A DNA stretch of 64,000 bases from Coffea arabica (GCF_036785885.1 NC_092316.1:51407001-51471000), one strand, 5' to 3'; numbered from the stretch's first letter, positions 1 to 13,600 are shown. Numbers and translations are program-made. Notes: generated from the sequence alone by a model not told the origin.

Positions 1-225
1 GACAACCAACACATGCATAAACAGAGCCACAAAACGCGAGGAAACACAGCCATGAGGACAATCATCCCATAAAATTGCTAAAATCAAAGTCATCAAGCTT
101 CACAAGCCACTGAGATGCTCTGAAAATTAAGAGTCTCCAGAGGTCAAACCTGAACAAAATCTAAAACTTGATATTAAACAGGTGGTGTAACTAGTTTTTG
201 CTTCAAGATGAACTTGTGAGGATCA
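1..225 (-). other. HIR 3' untranslated region and downstream flank
   Basis: This stretch lies immediately 3' of the HIR stop codon on the minus strand. It contains no reading frame of note and is probably 3'UTR. I cannot fix the cleavage site. Confidence 0.5.
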
Positions 226-1924
226 CTACAGGTGCTCTGCAGAAGCCTGAAGTAGTCCATCACGAATCTGGGTTGCCACATCACGAACAGCACCAGGTCC
301 ATGGGGAATAAACACAGCAGACGACTTGGAGGCAGCGCCAATTTCTTTCATGGTATCGAAGTATTGAGTAACAAGAACCATGTCCATGACATCTTTGGCT
401 GTTGTTCCAGGAACATTCACTGAGAAGCCAAGCACGCTGTCTCTCAAACCATCAACAATAGCCTGACGCTGGCGGGCAATACCCATACCCGAGAGGTATT
501 TGGCCTCAGCCTCACCTTCAGCTCGCTTAATTTGTAGGATTTTCTCTGCCTCAGCCTTCTCATTAGCAGCCACCCTCAACCTAGCAGCTGCAAAGTGCAT
601 CATTGTTAACAGGAAATGGTTGTGCAAAAGAGACAAAAAGGAATGTTACTATGGTGAAACAAACCAAATAAATGTGAATTCAAATTGAAAAGGTACGGAT
701 GAAAGAGTTGACAGAGCCAATTGATGGTTCTAATTTGCAAATAAATGAAATGTGCTACTTCCACATGCCAAGTTTGCAACATAGGACTTCGAATAACATC
801 ATAGATTCAAATGACTCAGAAAAAAAACCGTAGAAATTAGCCAGAGGTTGCACTTAGATGAAAACACCCCAGAAATCACAATTAAAGTTCATCTTTTCTG
901 TATGCAGTAACTTGTTTCCACGTAATGCATCATAAACTACCATGCAGTTCGAGCAGGCTCTAATTCTAGGCAGATGCCAGAAGGAACAGTGTGTACTATA
1001 CCTGCATTGATTTCGTTCATTGCTCTCTTCACATGCTCATCTGGCTCAATGTCAACAATCAGTGTCTGAACAATTTCATATCCATAAGCAGACATAGCCT
1101 ACAAGAAATTTTGCGTGAGAACAAGGCTCAACTGGGATGCTTTAATTGCCTTTGTTCATTACGATCATGAAAAACAATTTACCTTCTCAAGTTCTTCTTC
1201 AACAGCTTTGGCAATTTCATTCTTTTGCTCAAAAGCATCATCAAGATTGAGTTTGGGAACACTTGCTCTTATCACTAAATTAAGAGACAACACATACCTT
1301 TTTAGCAATGTAATATTATTATAGCTTATTTAACTTATCCAAACAAGAAGCAACATTGTCCTGGTACAAGTATAAATTTACCATCAAATACATAGGCCTG
1401 AATCTGGGTCCTAGTGTTGCTGAGCCTATAGAAAGCATCATTTGCCTTTTCCACAATAGCACGGTACTGAATTGATGCGACGACATTGACAAAAACATTG
1501 TCCTAAAAACCAGCAATGGTGAAACCAGTACTTCAGTTGAATTACTTTAGGCATGAAAACTCTGACAGACATAATGGTAATTAAACTCATAGCATGTCCT
1601 GTAACACACATAGCAAAAGCATGATGCACAAGGCTCCTCAACATCCAGATTGCACTATTTAAAACAGTTTTAAAGCCCAAAGAATTGCCAAAAAAAAAAG
1701 GCAATTCTGATGAACATCAGATCAAAGGGACAGACCTTAGTCTTTGTCTCACAGCGCACATCCAGTTGCTGGAGCCTCAGAGAGAGATGTCCGGCCACTT
1801 GACTCCCTAGAAACCAAGGCATACAATGGCATCCTGGCTCAAGCACATCCTGAAACTTGCCAAAACGCTCCTTCATAGCAACAGTGGATTGGTCCACTTG
1901 CACACAGCAAAACAGGTTACCCAT
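226..1924 (-). CDS. HIR: Hypersensitive-induced reaction (HIR) protein, SPFH/Band 7 family
   Basis: Five exons read on the minus strand join in frame to 286 aa: 1924-1736, 1502-1382, 1274-1183, 1098-1002, 587-226, each bounded by GT-AG. The usual family length is about 285 aa. The start is the ATG giving [20 protein letters not shown]. Gly2 is a classic N-myristoylation site and Cys6/Cys7 are likely palmitoylation sites, so the protein should sit on the inner face of the plasma membrane. The SPFH/prohibitin-like domain fills the first two thirds (for example [15 protein letters not shown] and [20 protein letters not shown]), followed by the coiled-coil-prone [20 protein letters not shown] and the conserved [20 protein letters not shown] tail. 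Plant HIR proteins oligomerise in membrane microdomains and associate with NLR immune receptors. That role is family knowledge; I infer it here. No defect is visible. Which HIR paralogue it is cannot be told. Confidence 0.96.
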
Positions 1925-1938
1925 TTTCTCCAGAGAAT

Positions 1939-3123
1939 CTGTTGTAATTCAGAAAATTTAGAAGCTTTAGCAAACTGAACTCCATAAACTGGCAATTTAA
2001 CCAGCAATTATGTCAATACAAGAACATACATGCCTCCTTAGTCCTTACCTTCAAAAAAAATTAAAAATAAAAATAAGGGCCTGCTAAAACAGAGGAATAC
2101 TAATGAAATTCGTAAAACACATAAGACAACATCCTATTACAAGTATTAAAAGATTGAAAATTGCTTGCCCCCCAGAAACAGACAAATAGTTAATACACCC
2201 TCTCTCTTTTTACTATTTTTACATATGATTGTGGGGTTACATCATCCCCTCTGAGTTCATCAGACAAAGCAACATCCCTTGATTTCTTAAAGTGTCAAAA
2301 GAGAAAAAGGGCAAATTTCTTGAAGTGGGGGTTAAAAGAACGGGAAGATGATAATTAATACCTCGAAACCTCAATAAAAATTTTCACAAGTTGTTACAAT
2401 CTTATACAAAGTTGACTATCACAAATCCTACCATCGCATGCAAAACAACAAGGCTTCACAATTTTTTACTACTCCATATAGTATGATCATGAGATTCTTC
2501 GGGAAAAACCAAGTAAAAAACCAGAAATTCACACTGAAATCCATGAAACACGTAAACCCACAAACAAAGGACAGGGAAATCTTCAAAATTCTCTTGAATT
2601 TAGCAACTTTTACGGTAATTTTGCTAATTTTTCCGGGGAACATATAAACACTAGTATCTGCAGATTAATCATCAGGGGAGTGAGTATGCCTAGAAATTCT
2701 CAAAAACAAAATTACAAGTTTTCATACTATACACAGCTCTAAATAGCGAAGTCCAAAACTTCAATTTGACATGCAAAACATAAATCTTCCCAAATTTTTG
2801 CTGTACAGCATGATCCTGAAATTCAAGAAAAACCCACATAAAAAAGAGACAAAAATCCCAACTACGAGTATCCATTGGCATGAAAACCCACCAAGAATTC
2901 TTCCACGACAGCAGGGAAAAATGGAATCTTTAAAAAGTTCAGAAAATGGTAGAAGAATGTCAAGAACTGTCAGCCCACGATAAGCCGAAATTAAAGAAAT
3001 TCATGCAGCACATCAGATTAAAAAAGATTCTAACGAAAACCCAGAAAAATTCGAGTACAATTACAGAGAATTTCTCACTCTGACAGCAGGAAAGAGAATG
3101 GACAAGGAAATACACCTACTTAC
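1939..3123 (-). other. Probable 5'UTR intron of the HIR gene
   Basis: Reading the minus strand, a strong donor (TTTG then GTAAGTAG) lies at 3124/3123. An acceptor (TACAACAG) lies at 1939, just 14 nt upstream of the HIR ATG. The 1185 bp between them are AT-rich with no coding signal. A leader intron here would connect the TATA box near 3210 to the coding region. Long leader introns are common in plant genes. The assignment rests on splice consensus only; a weaker alternative donor (GAAG then GTAAGG) exists near 2050. Confidence 0.55.
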
Positions 3124-3206
3124 CAAACAAGGAAAAAAAAAGGACAAAATAGCAGAAAGAAACAAGCCAACTAATAACATATTAATACCAACGCAAACTA
3201 GGCCGC

Positions 3207-3214
3207 TATTTATA
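3207..3214 (-). promoter_or_regulatory. TATA box of the HIR gene
   Basis: The minus strand reads TATAAATA at this position, in a GC-flanked context. It is about 85 nt upstream of the proposed leader-exon donor at 3124, which fits transcription starting near 3175-3180 and a short non-coding first exon. Confidence 0.6.
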
Positions 3215-5596
3215 CTACCTCAATCTCAATGGGCGCTTCTGAGTTCTGACGTGGAATTTTAATTATCTTTTTTTTTTTTCCAAAACGGCAACATCAATGG
3301 AATTTTAATTATCAAGATGTATAAAAATTTTGGAAGAGTGAGTGAGAAAGAATCAAGGTAAAAGTGATAAAGCGCGAGTTCAGCGCGACACCGGTGTACC
3401 TTGATCTTTGAAAGTTGTACCTTTAAAAATGTTGCAAGCAGGAGGGAATCAACGGATTTGATTTCTCCAATGGGTTTTCTCTCCGTATCGCATAATTGCT
3501 TATTTAGATGCATAATATAAATAATCCAAAGTAGAGGAGCCCAGCTCGGAAATAAACTTTAAAGGATAATTTATGTTTTTTTGCATTTGTAAATTTTCTC
3601 TAATTATATATTTTCTATAATTAACTTTAACTTTTCAAAAATCTCACACTCAAAAGACATCTTAACGAGTGGCGAACAGGCAGGCACAGACTCTGTGATT
3701 AACTGAGTCTACTAAGTAATCAAAGTTATAAATAAATGGTACTATGATAGACCGGATTCATGTAAGCGTGCAAGGGATTCATGCATATTTTTTTCTTGGT
3801 AACAAATGTATAATTATTAGTTGAATTAAGGTAGGTTTAGTATCTTTGTTTGGATTGCAGTTTTTCCAACAAAAAAAAAAAATTTAAGTTTTTCGTGATT
3901 ACGTTTCTCAATTATCTTTTTAAATCGACTATATTTTTTATATAAAAACTCCAAAAAAAAAAAATAGCACTCCAAACCAGATATTTTTTATTCATATATA
4001 CATTTCTCCAAGATTTTTTAAAGTTAAACAACGAGATAAATTTTCTTATTTTGCATGGAAAGAAGTATGTAGTTATAATGTGTAGAAAGTAAAGATAGAG
4101 ATAAAAGTGAAAATATTTCAAAAGTTAAACAAACACCAAAAAAATGAAGTAAGAAAATATTTTCAATAAACTAACCAAACAACTGAAAATGATGAAAGGG
4201 AAATGATTTTCATGGAAAATTACTTCCACGGAAAATATTTTTCCAAGGAAAACATTTTACTTCCAACCAAACAGACCCTAAATCAGACGTGATTGGTGAA
4301 TTTTTCTTGTTGGTAACAGAAATATAATCTTACTTATTAGAGAGGTTTGTTAATCAAAAGATTAAATGATGGGATACGCTGTTCATGCCGCAAATATCTT
4401 CTCATTACGCATTTTCCATGCAACTTCGCGTAACGTTTGTGCATATCCACTGTTTTTTTCCCCCCTGTTTTTGGCAAAAGTCAGAAAACACATCCATCAG
4501 AATTCTTCTAAGAGGTGGGGCATCTTAGTTTTTTTCTCAGCAAGTTTTGGAATGAGATTAAATGTTACTAAATTTTAAGGCGGGTCCATCATCTTTATTT
4601 TGGCATATAATAAAGAATTTGTCTAACCTCAGTGGATAAACATGAAGTTAATCTTTTTCGTAAGCGTGAAGTTAATTTTAAAAAAGTATTTCAAGCGTAA
4701 TATATAAATGTCAGCGTGTGCATTAATATGAATATTAAGCATACCGTGTGCACGCTAACAAGTTTCGGACCAATCTTAGAATACAATATCTACGTAATGT
4801 ATAAAATAGTTTTCGAACATGACGACCAACAACATTTTGAATTTTGAAGTATGGTTTATTTTATACATTACGTACATATTCATTCTAGCAAGAGATTCGA
4901 GCTTCTGAACGGGGATACAGTTTAAAAAACAAAATAAATTGAAAGATTTAGATTCAAAATCTCTTACTTACAATCCCTTTTACTTTTATCGCCTATCGCA
5001 ATCCTCCGTCTTTTGTATTATCTGCCATCAGGCGGACCTCCTCCGATCTTAATAAAGTTTCTACACTCTTTCTATCAAAAAAACAAAAAAAAAAAAAGGA
5101 TTTGGTTTGAATAAGTTGCATTGGCTAATGATTTTTCGTCGTAGAAAATGATTGATCGTTTTCTCACGTTAAAATTTAGATCAAGATAAGACTTGCCAAG
5201 TCTTCCAACCAAGATATGAAGTCAACCACAGGATAAGTCAAGACCCAAGAATGATTGGTTCCCACAAAGTAAAATTGATGTTCAAGGAAAAAGCTGGAGC
5301 TAGGAAGGGACTTTGTGGGGGGATAATTTATCAAATTGAAATACAACAGCAAAAATTGAATAGTCGACCATTGGACAAGTCATGAGAGCAATGTAGGACA
5401 TTGTTTTGTTTTCTTCCACGCAGAAAGCAAAAGGCTAGCCAACCAATTATTAACCAATTAAGAAAATGGTTGTTTGAGAATAGATTCTAGGATAAATGTT
5501 GAATTAATGGAATCCTTTTTTGTGTTGGACAGCGACTAGCATTGAAACTTAACGTTCCAACCAAGGATGAAAAGTCTTGGTGGCTTTATCTTTGTG
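3215..5596. other. Gene-free AT-rich spacer
   Basis: No gene is recognisable. The stretch holds many A/T runs, a MITE-like terminus near 4230-4282 (ending in ACCAAACAGACCC), an 18-bp inverted repeat at 4791-4874, and what looks like the 3' end of a retroposon near 5030-5098 (AATAAAG motif, then an A-rich tail). Confidence 0.5.
4791..4874. repeat. Perfect 18-bp inverted repeat
   Basis: TACGTAATGTATAAAATA at 4791-4808 is matched by its exact reverse complement at 4857-4874, leaving a 48-nt loop. No matching transposon termini or target duplication were found, so its origin is unclear. Confidence 0.75.
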
Positions 5597-5604
5597 GTTT
5601 TTAT

Positions 5605-6206
5605 CTATGTTTTCAGAACCGGACCGGATATCGACTCGGCCGAGGTCAGGGGTCAGGGGTCAATGGGTTCGACCGGGGGTCGATAGGGGTCGAACCGGAT
5701 GACGTCATAAATAAAAATTATTTAAAAATTAAATTATTGTATATAAAATATCCAATAACATATTGATATTAATAAAGGTATATTCATATATATTTGATGT
5801 TTCAAATATATTTAACAAGAAAATACAAAGAAATTAGAACAATCAAGTAACAATTTATATTATTTAATAAACATTAACAAGTTTAGAATTAAAATTATGG
5901 ATTTAATTGAAAAATAACATCAAATTTTAGGACAATATTTATAAAGTATGAAATATTTGAGGTATATTAATGAGTTTTCACAATTTAGGGGGCCAAAACA
6001 TAATATTAAAAAAATTTGAACTTTTTTTTACAAAGGCTCCTGTTGGACCGGTTTTTCCGGGTTTGTACCGGTCAAACCCGGTTTTTGACCGGAGTTGACC
6101 GGGTCTTGAATCTCCCGGTTCTGATGACTAACTCGGATCGGATACTTGGCCGGTTCCCGGTTCAACCGGTCGAACCGGCCGGTCCGGTCCGAGTTTGAAA
6201 ACACAG
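5605..6206. mobile_element. GC-rich hAT-like non-autonomous DNA transposon
   Basis: The two ends are inverted: the left begins CTATGTTTTCAGAACCGGAC and the right end, reverse complemented, begins CTGTGTTTTCAAACTCGGAC. Both are followed by degenerate arrays of GGTTCGACCGG-like words, while the centre is strongly AT-rich. An identical 8-bp sequence GTTTTTAT flanks both sides (5597-5604 and 6207-6214). An 8-bp duplication points to the hAT superfamily. No transposase is encoded. A truncated relative lies at 36918. Confidence 0.8.
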
Positions 6207-6931
6207 GTTTTTATAGCATGGAACGGCACGTTACTTCCAACTATATTCCTTCAGCCTGCTTCACAATTTGGTAAACTCATGGATCACTGTGTTTGGATTG
6301 CTAATTTCTTTTTTTTTTTTTCTGAAATTTTTGTAGAAAAATGTACTGTAACAATTTGATATTCTATGTTAGATAAAAAGGTAATTGAAAAAATGTGTTT
6401 ACGGAAAACGTAAAAATTATGCTGGCATCCTGCACTTAATATACTGTGGATTCTTGGCACACAAGATGAAAGATAAAAGGTGGTTTCTATTCAATTTTTT
6501 GTCTCCAAAATTCGAAGATTTAACGCTTTAATTATGGAGTGAAATTGTTAAAATTTTACACTGGGGAAAGCCCAATACTCCATAGGCCAATTGAACACCT
6601 TGTAATTTCACCCTACTTTGTAATTATTGAAAATGGAAATTTCAAGAAAAAAAGCTCATTAGACGGATTGCCATGCAGAAACTAATTTAATAACATTTAT
6701 CTTTGTATCAAATTCCACGCTTTATACATACCAAAATTAATTGGGAGCTAGATTGGTTTGGTTGGCCAGTGTACTTGCAAATAACCACTTGTAATACATC
6801 AATTTGATTGGATACCAAATCAATGAATTGAGAGGGACATTGCACCTTCAGTTGGTTGCCAGGATTTGACTTGTCCTATACAAATAAATGAGCAGGGAAT
6901 TTCTAACTTCCTTCCAAGAAAATCCACATCC

Positions 6932-6970
6932 AACTACTCTTGATCCTAGCCAAAAGGCCGAGAAAGCTAT
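6932..6970 (-). pseudogene. U2 snRNA 5'-end fragment
   Basis: On the minus strand the sequence from 6970 reads ATAGCTTTCTCGGCCTTTTG and continues GCTAGGATCAAGAGTAG. This matches the highly conserved first ~40 nt of spliceosomal U2 snRNA, including the branch-site-pairing neighbourhood upstream region, with only a few substitutions. The match then stops: the rest of U2 is absent, and I see no plant snRNA upstream sequence element before it. It is therefore a truncated pseudogene or a retroposed fragment, not a working U2 gene. Confidence 0.8.
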
Positions 6971-7613
6971 AGAAAAATTGGTGAAATGAGAACTCCAACT
7001 CTTATTTCCTTTGCCTTTTCCGGATGTTCTCCCTTATCTTCTCTTCCCTGAAGACTAAATAAGCAAACTCCATCTTTTCTTTCTTTTGCCTTTTCTCGCA
7101 ATAACACCAAAAAAGAGAATTTTTTGGTGACTTGATTTCTTGTGATATTCCAATCCAATGGATGATGGATGAATGTAGACAGACGCCATTGAAAGCTAGG
7201 CGCAGTTGAAAAAATTCTAACACTTTGTCTAATGGGAACTAGGGTTTTGAGTCTTGCTCCTAGCAATGCATTATATACATATATGTATTGTTGACAAGAG
7301 AATCCGTAATCACGATCTGAAAATGCGCACCGGATAAACCCTGTCCCGTGCATTATATTGGCAACAATGGCAGGTCAGCTATTCGAAATGAGTCCATCAC
7401 TGGTAACTAGCAATTTGGATAGACAACTTGTAAGGATTATAAAATCATATAGAGGCCATCAATGCATTTCAACAAGAACAAGGAGGGGAAAATGATTGTT
7501 CAAGGCCTACAAAATTGTACTAATTAATTTCAATGGATAAACTTGCAGAGTGTGCAAATCCTATCCTTGACCAGGCTTGGTTCAACTATACTATTCTATA
7601 GCATGAAGGTCTA
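6971..7613. other. Spacer 3' of the polygalacturonase gene
   Basis: No recognised gene. A 128-codon frame on the minus strand (6967-7353) has no family resemblance that I can see. The right part should contain the polygalacturonase 3'UTR. Confidence 0.4.
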
Positions 7614-10600
7614 CTACACTTTTGTCAAACACGATGGATTAGGAACCATTCGTCCTTGAATTGTTCCATGAGCGTTTTTGCAATCGGAAGTGGTGGTACT
7701 CTGATCTTCACTTGAAAGAATATAAATATCATTCAGAATTATATTGCTACAGGGAACTGTCTCACTGCAATCTAATTTCACCGCCACCTTATTCTTTGAT
7801 GTTCCAATCACCTGTCTAAATGTGATGTCATGAATTTGCACTGCAGATTCCTACGGCCAAAACATGAATAAAGTGAGATGCAATAAAAAAAAGATACATT
7901 TACACACTGCTATTACATATGAAAAAGTAATAAAAGTTGAAATTTTTTTAAAAAAAAAACTGGTTTTTCAAATATTATAAAAATACTCTAAAAGTAATTT
8001 AAAAATTTTTATAATGTTTACAAATATCCCAAAATATACTTTAAAAACTCTGCTATAGTAAAATTTTTTAAAAACACCCCAAAAAACAGCTAATCTAAAT
8101 GGAGCCAATGAATTTAATATCGCCAGGGTAGACAGAATCAGAAAATTCATATTGAGGGGGTGGATTTTAACATATCTAAATCTAAACATATGACATCTAA
8201 AAAACTTCATGTTTAAATTTCTAAAGAGCATTTTTTTAAAAAAATCTTTAATCTTCTCTGGGAGAACAATCAAATTTCCTAAAACTTGGGCCCCCTTCCC
8301 CTAATATCGAACTTGATGCTTTTATATGGAAGTTATCAAGATTCTGCATTCTAAACAATTTACCATATATTTTCACTAGCAACCAAAGATATGTCAGGGT
8401 TTGGACAATTGACAAATAATTATCATAGGGTATGATATGTCCAAAAATAAAAGATTAAAGCAAAATGTAGAAATTCATAGCAACATCATGAGTGCAAAGT
8501 GGCACTACTACATAAAAAAAAAAAAAAAGACATTATTATTTTTTTATAGAATGATTAATACTTAAATTATATGAAACAATCTAAATACATATTATAAGTA
8601 CAATGATGAATACTAAAAGTATGTGAAACAATCCACAGAAGAAATTGTTAACCTGAGTTTTGCATTTTTCATGGTCACAGTAGAATTGATCAATGATAAT
8701 GGGATTATCTGCATCCTGCAACATTATTCTCTCGTAGATTATATTTCTTGCATAACCCTTGCCACCCTGCTTGAACCCAATTTATATTCATCATGTGTTA
8801 TGTTTCAATATATGAACCCTGATAAGAAAAGATTAAACATGTACTACATAGCAGTAAAAATCACAAAAAAAAAATGCAGTAAAAAAAAAAAGCATCTTAA
8901 TTGGCAAACCATGCATTGAATTTAATCATGGAAAACACAAATTACCTGCCACGACTTAATCCTAGCACCATTCTCTGTGTTTCTGAACACAACATCACTA
9001 ACGTAGATGTTTTCAACTTTGTCTTCTGCACCGTGCTTGCCTAAACTCCCAATACTGTAATGGGATTTGGCCAAAACAAAAAAAAAATGGTCGGATGCAA
9101 ATTTCAGAAGCATTTTCTTTGTAGGTTCCAATATAATTGTTTTCAAAACCACCTTCAAGGATGTTCAAGAATTCAATTTATTCTAGATTAGAGCAAATTC
9201 AAAGTTGACAAGAACACATAACAAACATTTAATTAGCACAAAAAGAAAAAAAAATGGGTGAAATCAATTGACTTTAAGCAATATGTGTTGCTCCAAGAAA
9301 GGAAAAACTGCAAATCGAAAAAACGTAAGGAAATAACTGATTCTTACCTTATGCCATGCCCAGGGCCACAAAAGATGTTGGTAACCCTCACATTTGCAGA
9401 TCCATTTACAATTGAGACGCAATCGTCGCCTGCCCATCATGCATGTACCGTGGCAATCAATTAAATTGCTTTGCATGAATTCGTTTTATAAAGTCAACAA
9501 AAATTTGCCAATTTGCCATTGGATTAATCATCTTTATGCACGTTTTCAAAAAAAAAAAAAAAATCATCTTTATGCACATATTCCTAAGTTATTAAAGTGT
9601 CTTCCTTAAGATCACTAAAGAATATCCCACAATAATCTAGATGAACTAATATAAGATATACTAATTCACACTTGGTAACCAATCTTGCTGGAGCCGAGAG
9701 GGGTTAATTTCACTTTGCATCTTTCAACTTTATCCGAATTCACATTTTAGTTTCTAAATTTTAAAATGAGATACTTTAGTCCCTAAAGTATGAAATATGT
9801 CTTGCTGGAGTTCTTGAAGTATCACATTATAGTTCCTAAAGTATAAAATCTATCATACTTATAAGGCCTGTTTGATAAAACTGAAGTTTAAAATTTGAAA
9901 TTTGAAAATTAAGTGTCGAAAGTATTAAGTTGCTATATTGATTAAATTATATATGTTTAACAACTAATTGAATTCGAAAACTGGATGAGTTGAGTGGTGC
10001 GAAAAAGGGAATGTAACTGTTCAAGACCTCTCAATTATACTGAGAAAAAATTATAAAAAAAAAAAAGTGTCCCATTAAAGTTTATAGGCCAAAGATGAAA
10101 ATTTGGATATAGTTGAAGGATGCAAAGTGGAATTAACCTGAAGTCTAATATTTTGAAGCACATGTAAATGTAAATATTTTGAAGCACATGTAAATGTAAA
10201 TAGAAAAAAAAAAAAAGAAAAGAAAATACCAGTGCCAATTTTGCAACTGTCTATGGTAACATCTGTAGAACCGGTGATATGGATACCATCTGTGTTTTTG
10301 CTATCTGCTGGTGCATCAATATGTATGGTTGAGACAGAAACTGATCTTAGATTGTTGAGGACCAGATGCATTTTGGGATTGTCCTTGAAGTTCAAACTAG
10401 TTATTTGAACATCATCCGAGTCTGAAATCTCCAAAGCCTGCAACCCCAAAAAACAAAAAGAAGAAAAGAAACTTGGGTGATGGTATATAATATTTGTTTT
10501 TCCTGTGAATGTTAAAGAATGGAAACTTACGAGTTTATTGCCAAAATAACACTCTTGTTAAAAAATATTCCCAATGTGATTTACTTTCAAAATTTATTCC

Positions 10601-13600
10601 CATAATGATGTTATTGTTGCCATCTAGTTATCCTGATTACCATGCACGATAACAAGAAAAGAAAGTTCAAATCTAATTTAAAGTATCCAACATGAACTAA
10701 AAATTTAAATTTTTTTTATTATAGAGGCACAAGAAGATTGCATAACTTTTATAATTTCTTTATAATTATTTAAAATAAATTCTACCATTATTGACCTTGC
10801 TATTATTGGGCTCTAATTTTTTTAAAATGTATCAAACCTATTGCATATATATTTTTCAAAAAATAAAATTTAAAAATACAAAAGTTGCAACAAAAATTTC
10901 AACAAAAATTGTAAGCGATTAAAAAACTTCAAGACTATCATATTTATTTATGTTATCATTCCTACTCCTTAAAAAGACATGAGAATAATTTTCATTTGCC
11001 TTGAGATTATCAACTCGAGAAGCATATTTTTTAGATGCTGTTAATATAAATATTGATTTCTTAGAATTACGAGTGTGTTTGGATTGAAGATTATTTCACT
11101 TTATTTACACCTTATTTACACACACTGACTTGCTTATATCATCAACACATTTTTCAATGACCTTTTTTATCTCACATACATCATATCAAAAAAAGTACTA
11201 CCGTAAAAATATCTCAAATATAGGTTTGACAAGGGAAAGATAATGAAACAAAAAAATGCGGGAAGATTTAGAAAGAAAATTGGAGAAGATATTAGATGAA
11301 AAAGAGAAATCGAATGTGCTTTTATCTCCATCCTGACACATATGCTGCCTAAGTGGTAAAAAAAAGATTATAAAGGTAATATATTATAAAAATAGATTAC
11401 TTTGGGTATATGTTTTGGAAGAAGAGTTATTTTGGCAATAAACTCGGAAACTTACAGTTGGCTTCCTGCGACCCTGTGAGGGGAAAAAAAGAAAAAAAAT
11501 TTGCATGAGAAATATTGCGCAATTTGAAAGAAAATATAAGCAACGGCTATACTTAAGAGCTATTTCTTCCTTCACAGCACTTAGAAAATATTCCCTTAGA
11601 AATAAAATTAAAAAAAAAACTTTAACAGGCTTCCAAAATCATACTGGTCAGTGTTAATTTTGTGTTGTAACATGAAAATTTAATTTCTATAGTTGAAAAC
11701 AGTAAAACTTAACCGTGTCATCAAGGTATTTGGGATACCTCTGCCAAAATGCATTGCACTTCTATCTTTGCTAGATACTAGCTAGTATAGCCATAAAACT
11801 TGTTATAACAAATGCAACAAAACAAGAGAACAATCAAGAACACTAGAATAATTTTGGGAGAATCAGATTTTATTAGGGTTTGAAACGAATCAGCGAAACG
11901 CAACATAGTCGAATTGCCATAGGTCGAAGACCTGACTCAAGGCATCCCAACAACACTTCCACATATCAAAATGAACAAAAATAAGGACATAATTGATGGA
12001 TGGTTTTGTCAATTATGTGTGGTTTTCTGACTTAGTTACATATTTAGTAAAGAAGAGAAATGAATCCATTAAAGCTTAAGTTATTTTCCATGGTTTTATT
12101 AAATTGGAGAGTGCATAATGCTTTGCCTTTTCATATTTTATTAGGAGAGGAGGCGGAGAAGGGGGTGGAGATGTTAGACTACACTTGACATAACACTTTC
12201 TATATCAAAAAATAAAATCAAATAAAAAATAACACTTTTTACATCAAGCTAAACAGCAATAAGCATGCTTAATTTCCTTTTTTTTTTTTTTTCTTTTAGT
12301 CTAAAGGAGACTCCGAACCCTATAAAAAGAGAAGGTCAAAGTGAGTGGGTTTAAGAGTTGAATCAAACTCTTATGATCTCCTATCTAATGTCTCTGTCAC
12401 CTGAGCTAGGTTTTGGGGACTATAAAGACATTTAATTTTTTTTAAAAAAAAAGGAGTAATTATTTTCTGTCTTTATGCAAGGTTTGTTATTTATTCCCAT
12501 AATTATTGAAGAGGACATATAAAGTGATTAATTGTTCAAGATAAGAAAAAGAATATTCTTATTATTGTGAGCGTGGCTCTTACAAGCTTTTGCCACCATT
12601 TTTCTCCACGGCCATGAATTCTGCCACCACCATACAGTCTAAGTCCTCTTAAACTTTTGAAGTGGATCCACATCCCACAATACCCACCGATGCACCTCCA
12701 GTCTGTAGGGTTCACAGGTGCTAAAAGTTCTCCACTTATCTGCAGAGAAAATGAGTTTGGAGTAATACAATCAATTGCTACTCATGTTAGGGTTCATACA
12801 ATATACTAACGTTAGGCTGGAGGCTTTTTTTCCTCCTTACCCTAAACCGTCATCGCATATACACTGTCAATTTAATTACTCCCTGCGTCCCAAATTATTT
12901 GTCAATTTTTGAGAATTCAACTTTTTAATGATTTACCGATATTGATACTTATTACTAAAATCTTTTTAAACTTGACAAAGAACATGTCATCCTTGGTGTT
13001 CTTTCTCTTTTGCTAACATAAGTAAGACTGATAGTATTACTACATTGAGCAATTACGCTCTAGATCTTTGGTTGGATGAGGAATGGGTGAATCTCAATCT
13101 TCTTCGGTGCTAGTGCACCAAAATAGCTTGTAGGACTGTTGTCCTTTTTGATTGAACCTTTGTTCAAAAACTGTATTGTTTACACTATATAAATGAAGCT
13201 ATCGTTTCGACAGGAAAAAAAAAAAGAAGACAAAGAACATGTCATCCACCAAACGATAACGAATAAGAGTGAAAAAAAGGGTAAGAATTAAGCTATGACC
13301 TTTTTAATCGAAATATTTTCGGCCTAAACAGGCATAAACATGCAAAGACGAGAACTAAGAGCGTGTATTATTGCCTGTAAGAAATAAAATCAAGCTGAAC
13401 TGAAAAAAGTAAGTCTGAACATAATTCTTTAAACAAGTAAGTCATGCTCTCATTTTAGCAGAAGATTAATTCCATCACAATTACAAAGACACCAAAATCC
13501 AATTTTAGATCCTCTATTCAATTTTCAAATCCAATTCATTGCATTGTGGCGCAAGAAGGATCCACATTTTGCTCCTATATATATATATATGGAACTTATT

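Noticed and set aside
6967-7353. 128-codon minus-strand frame
   Set aside because: No family resemblance, no conserved motif and overlap with the U2 fragment boundary; probably chance.
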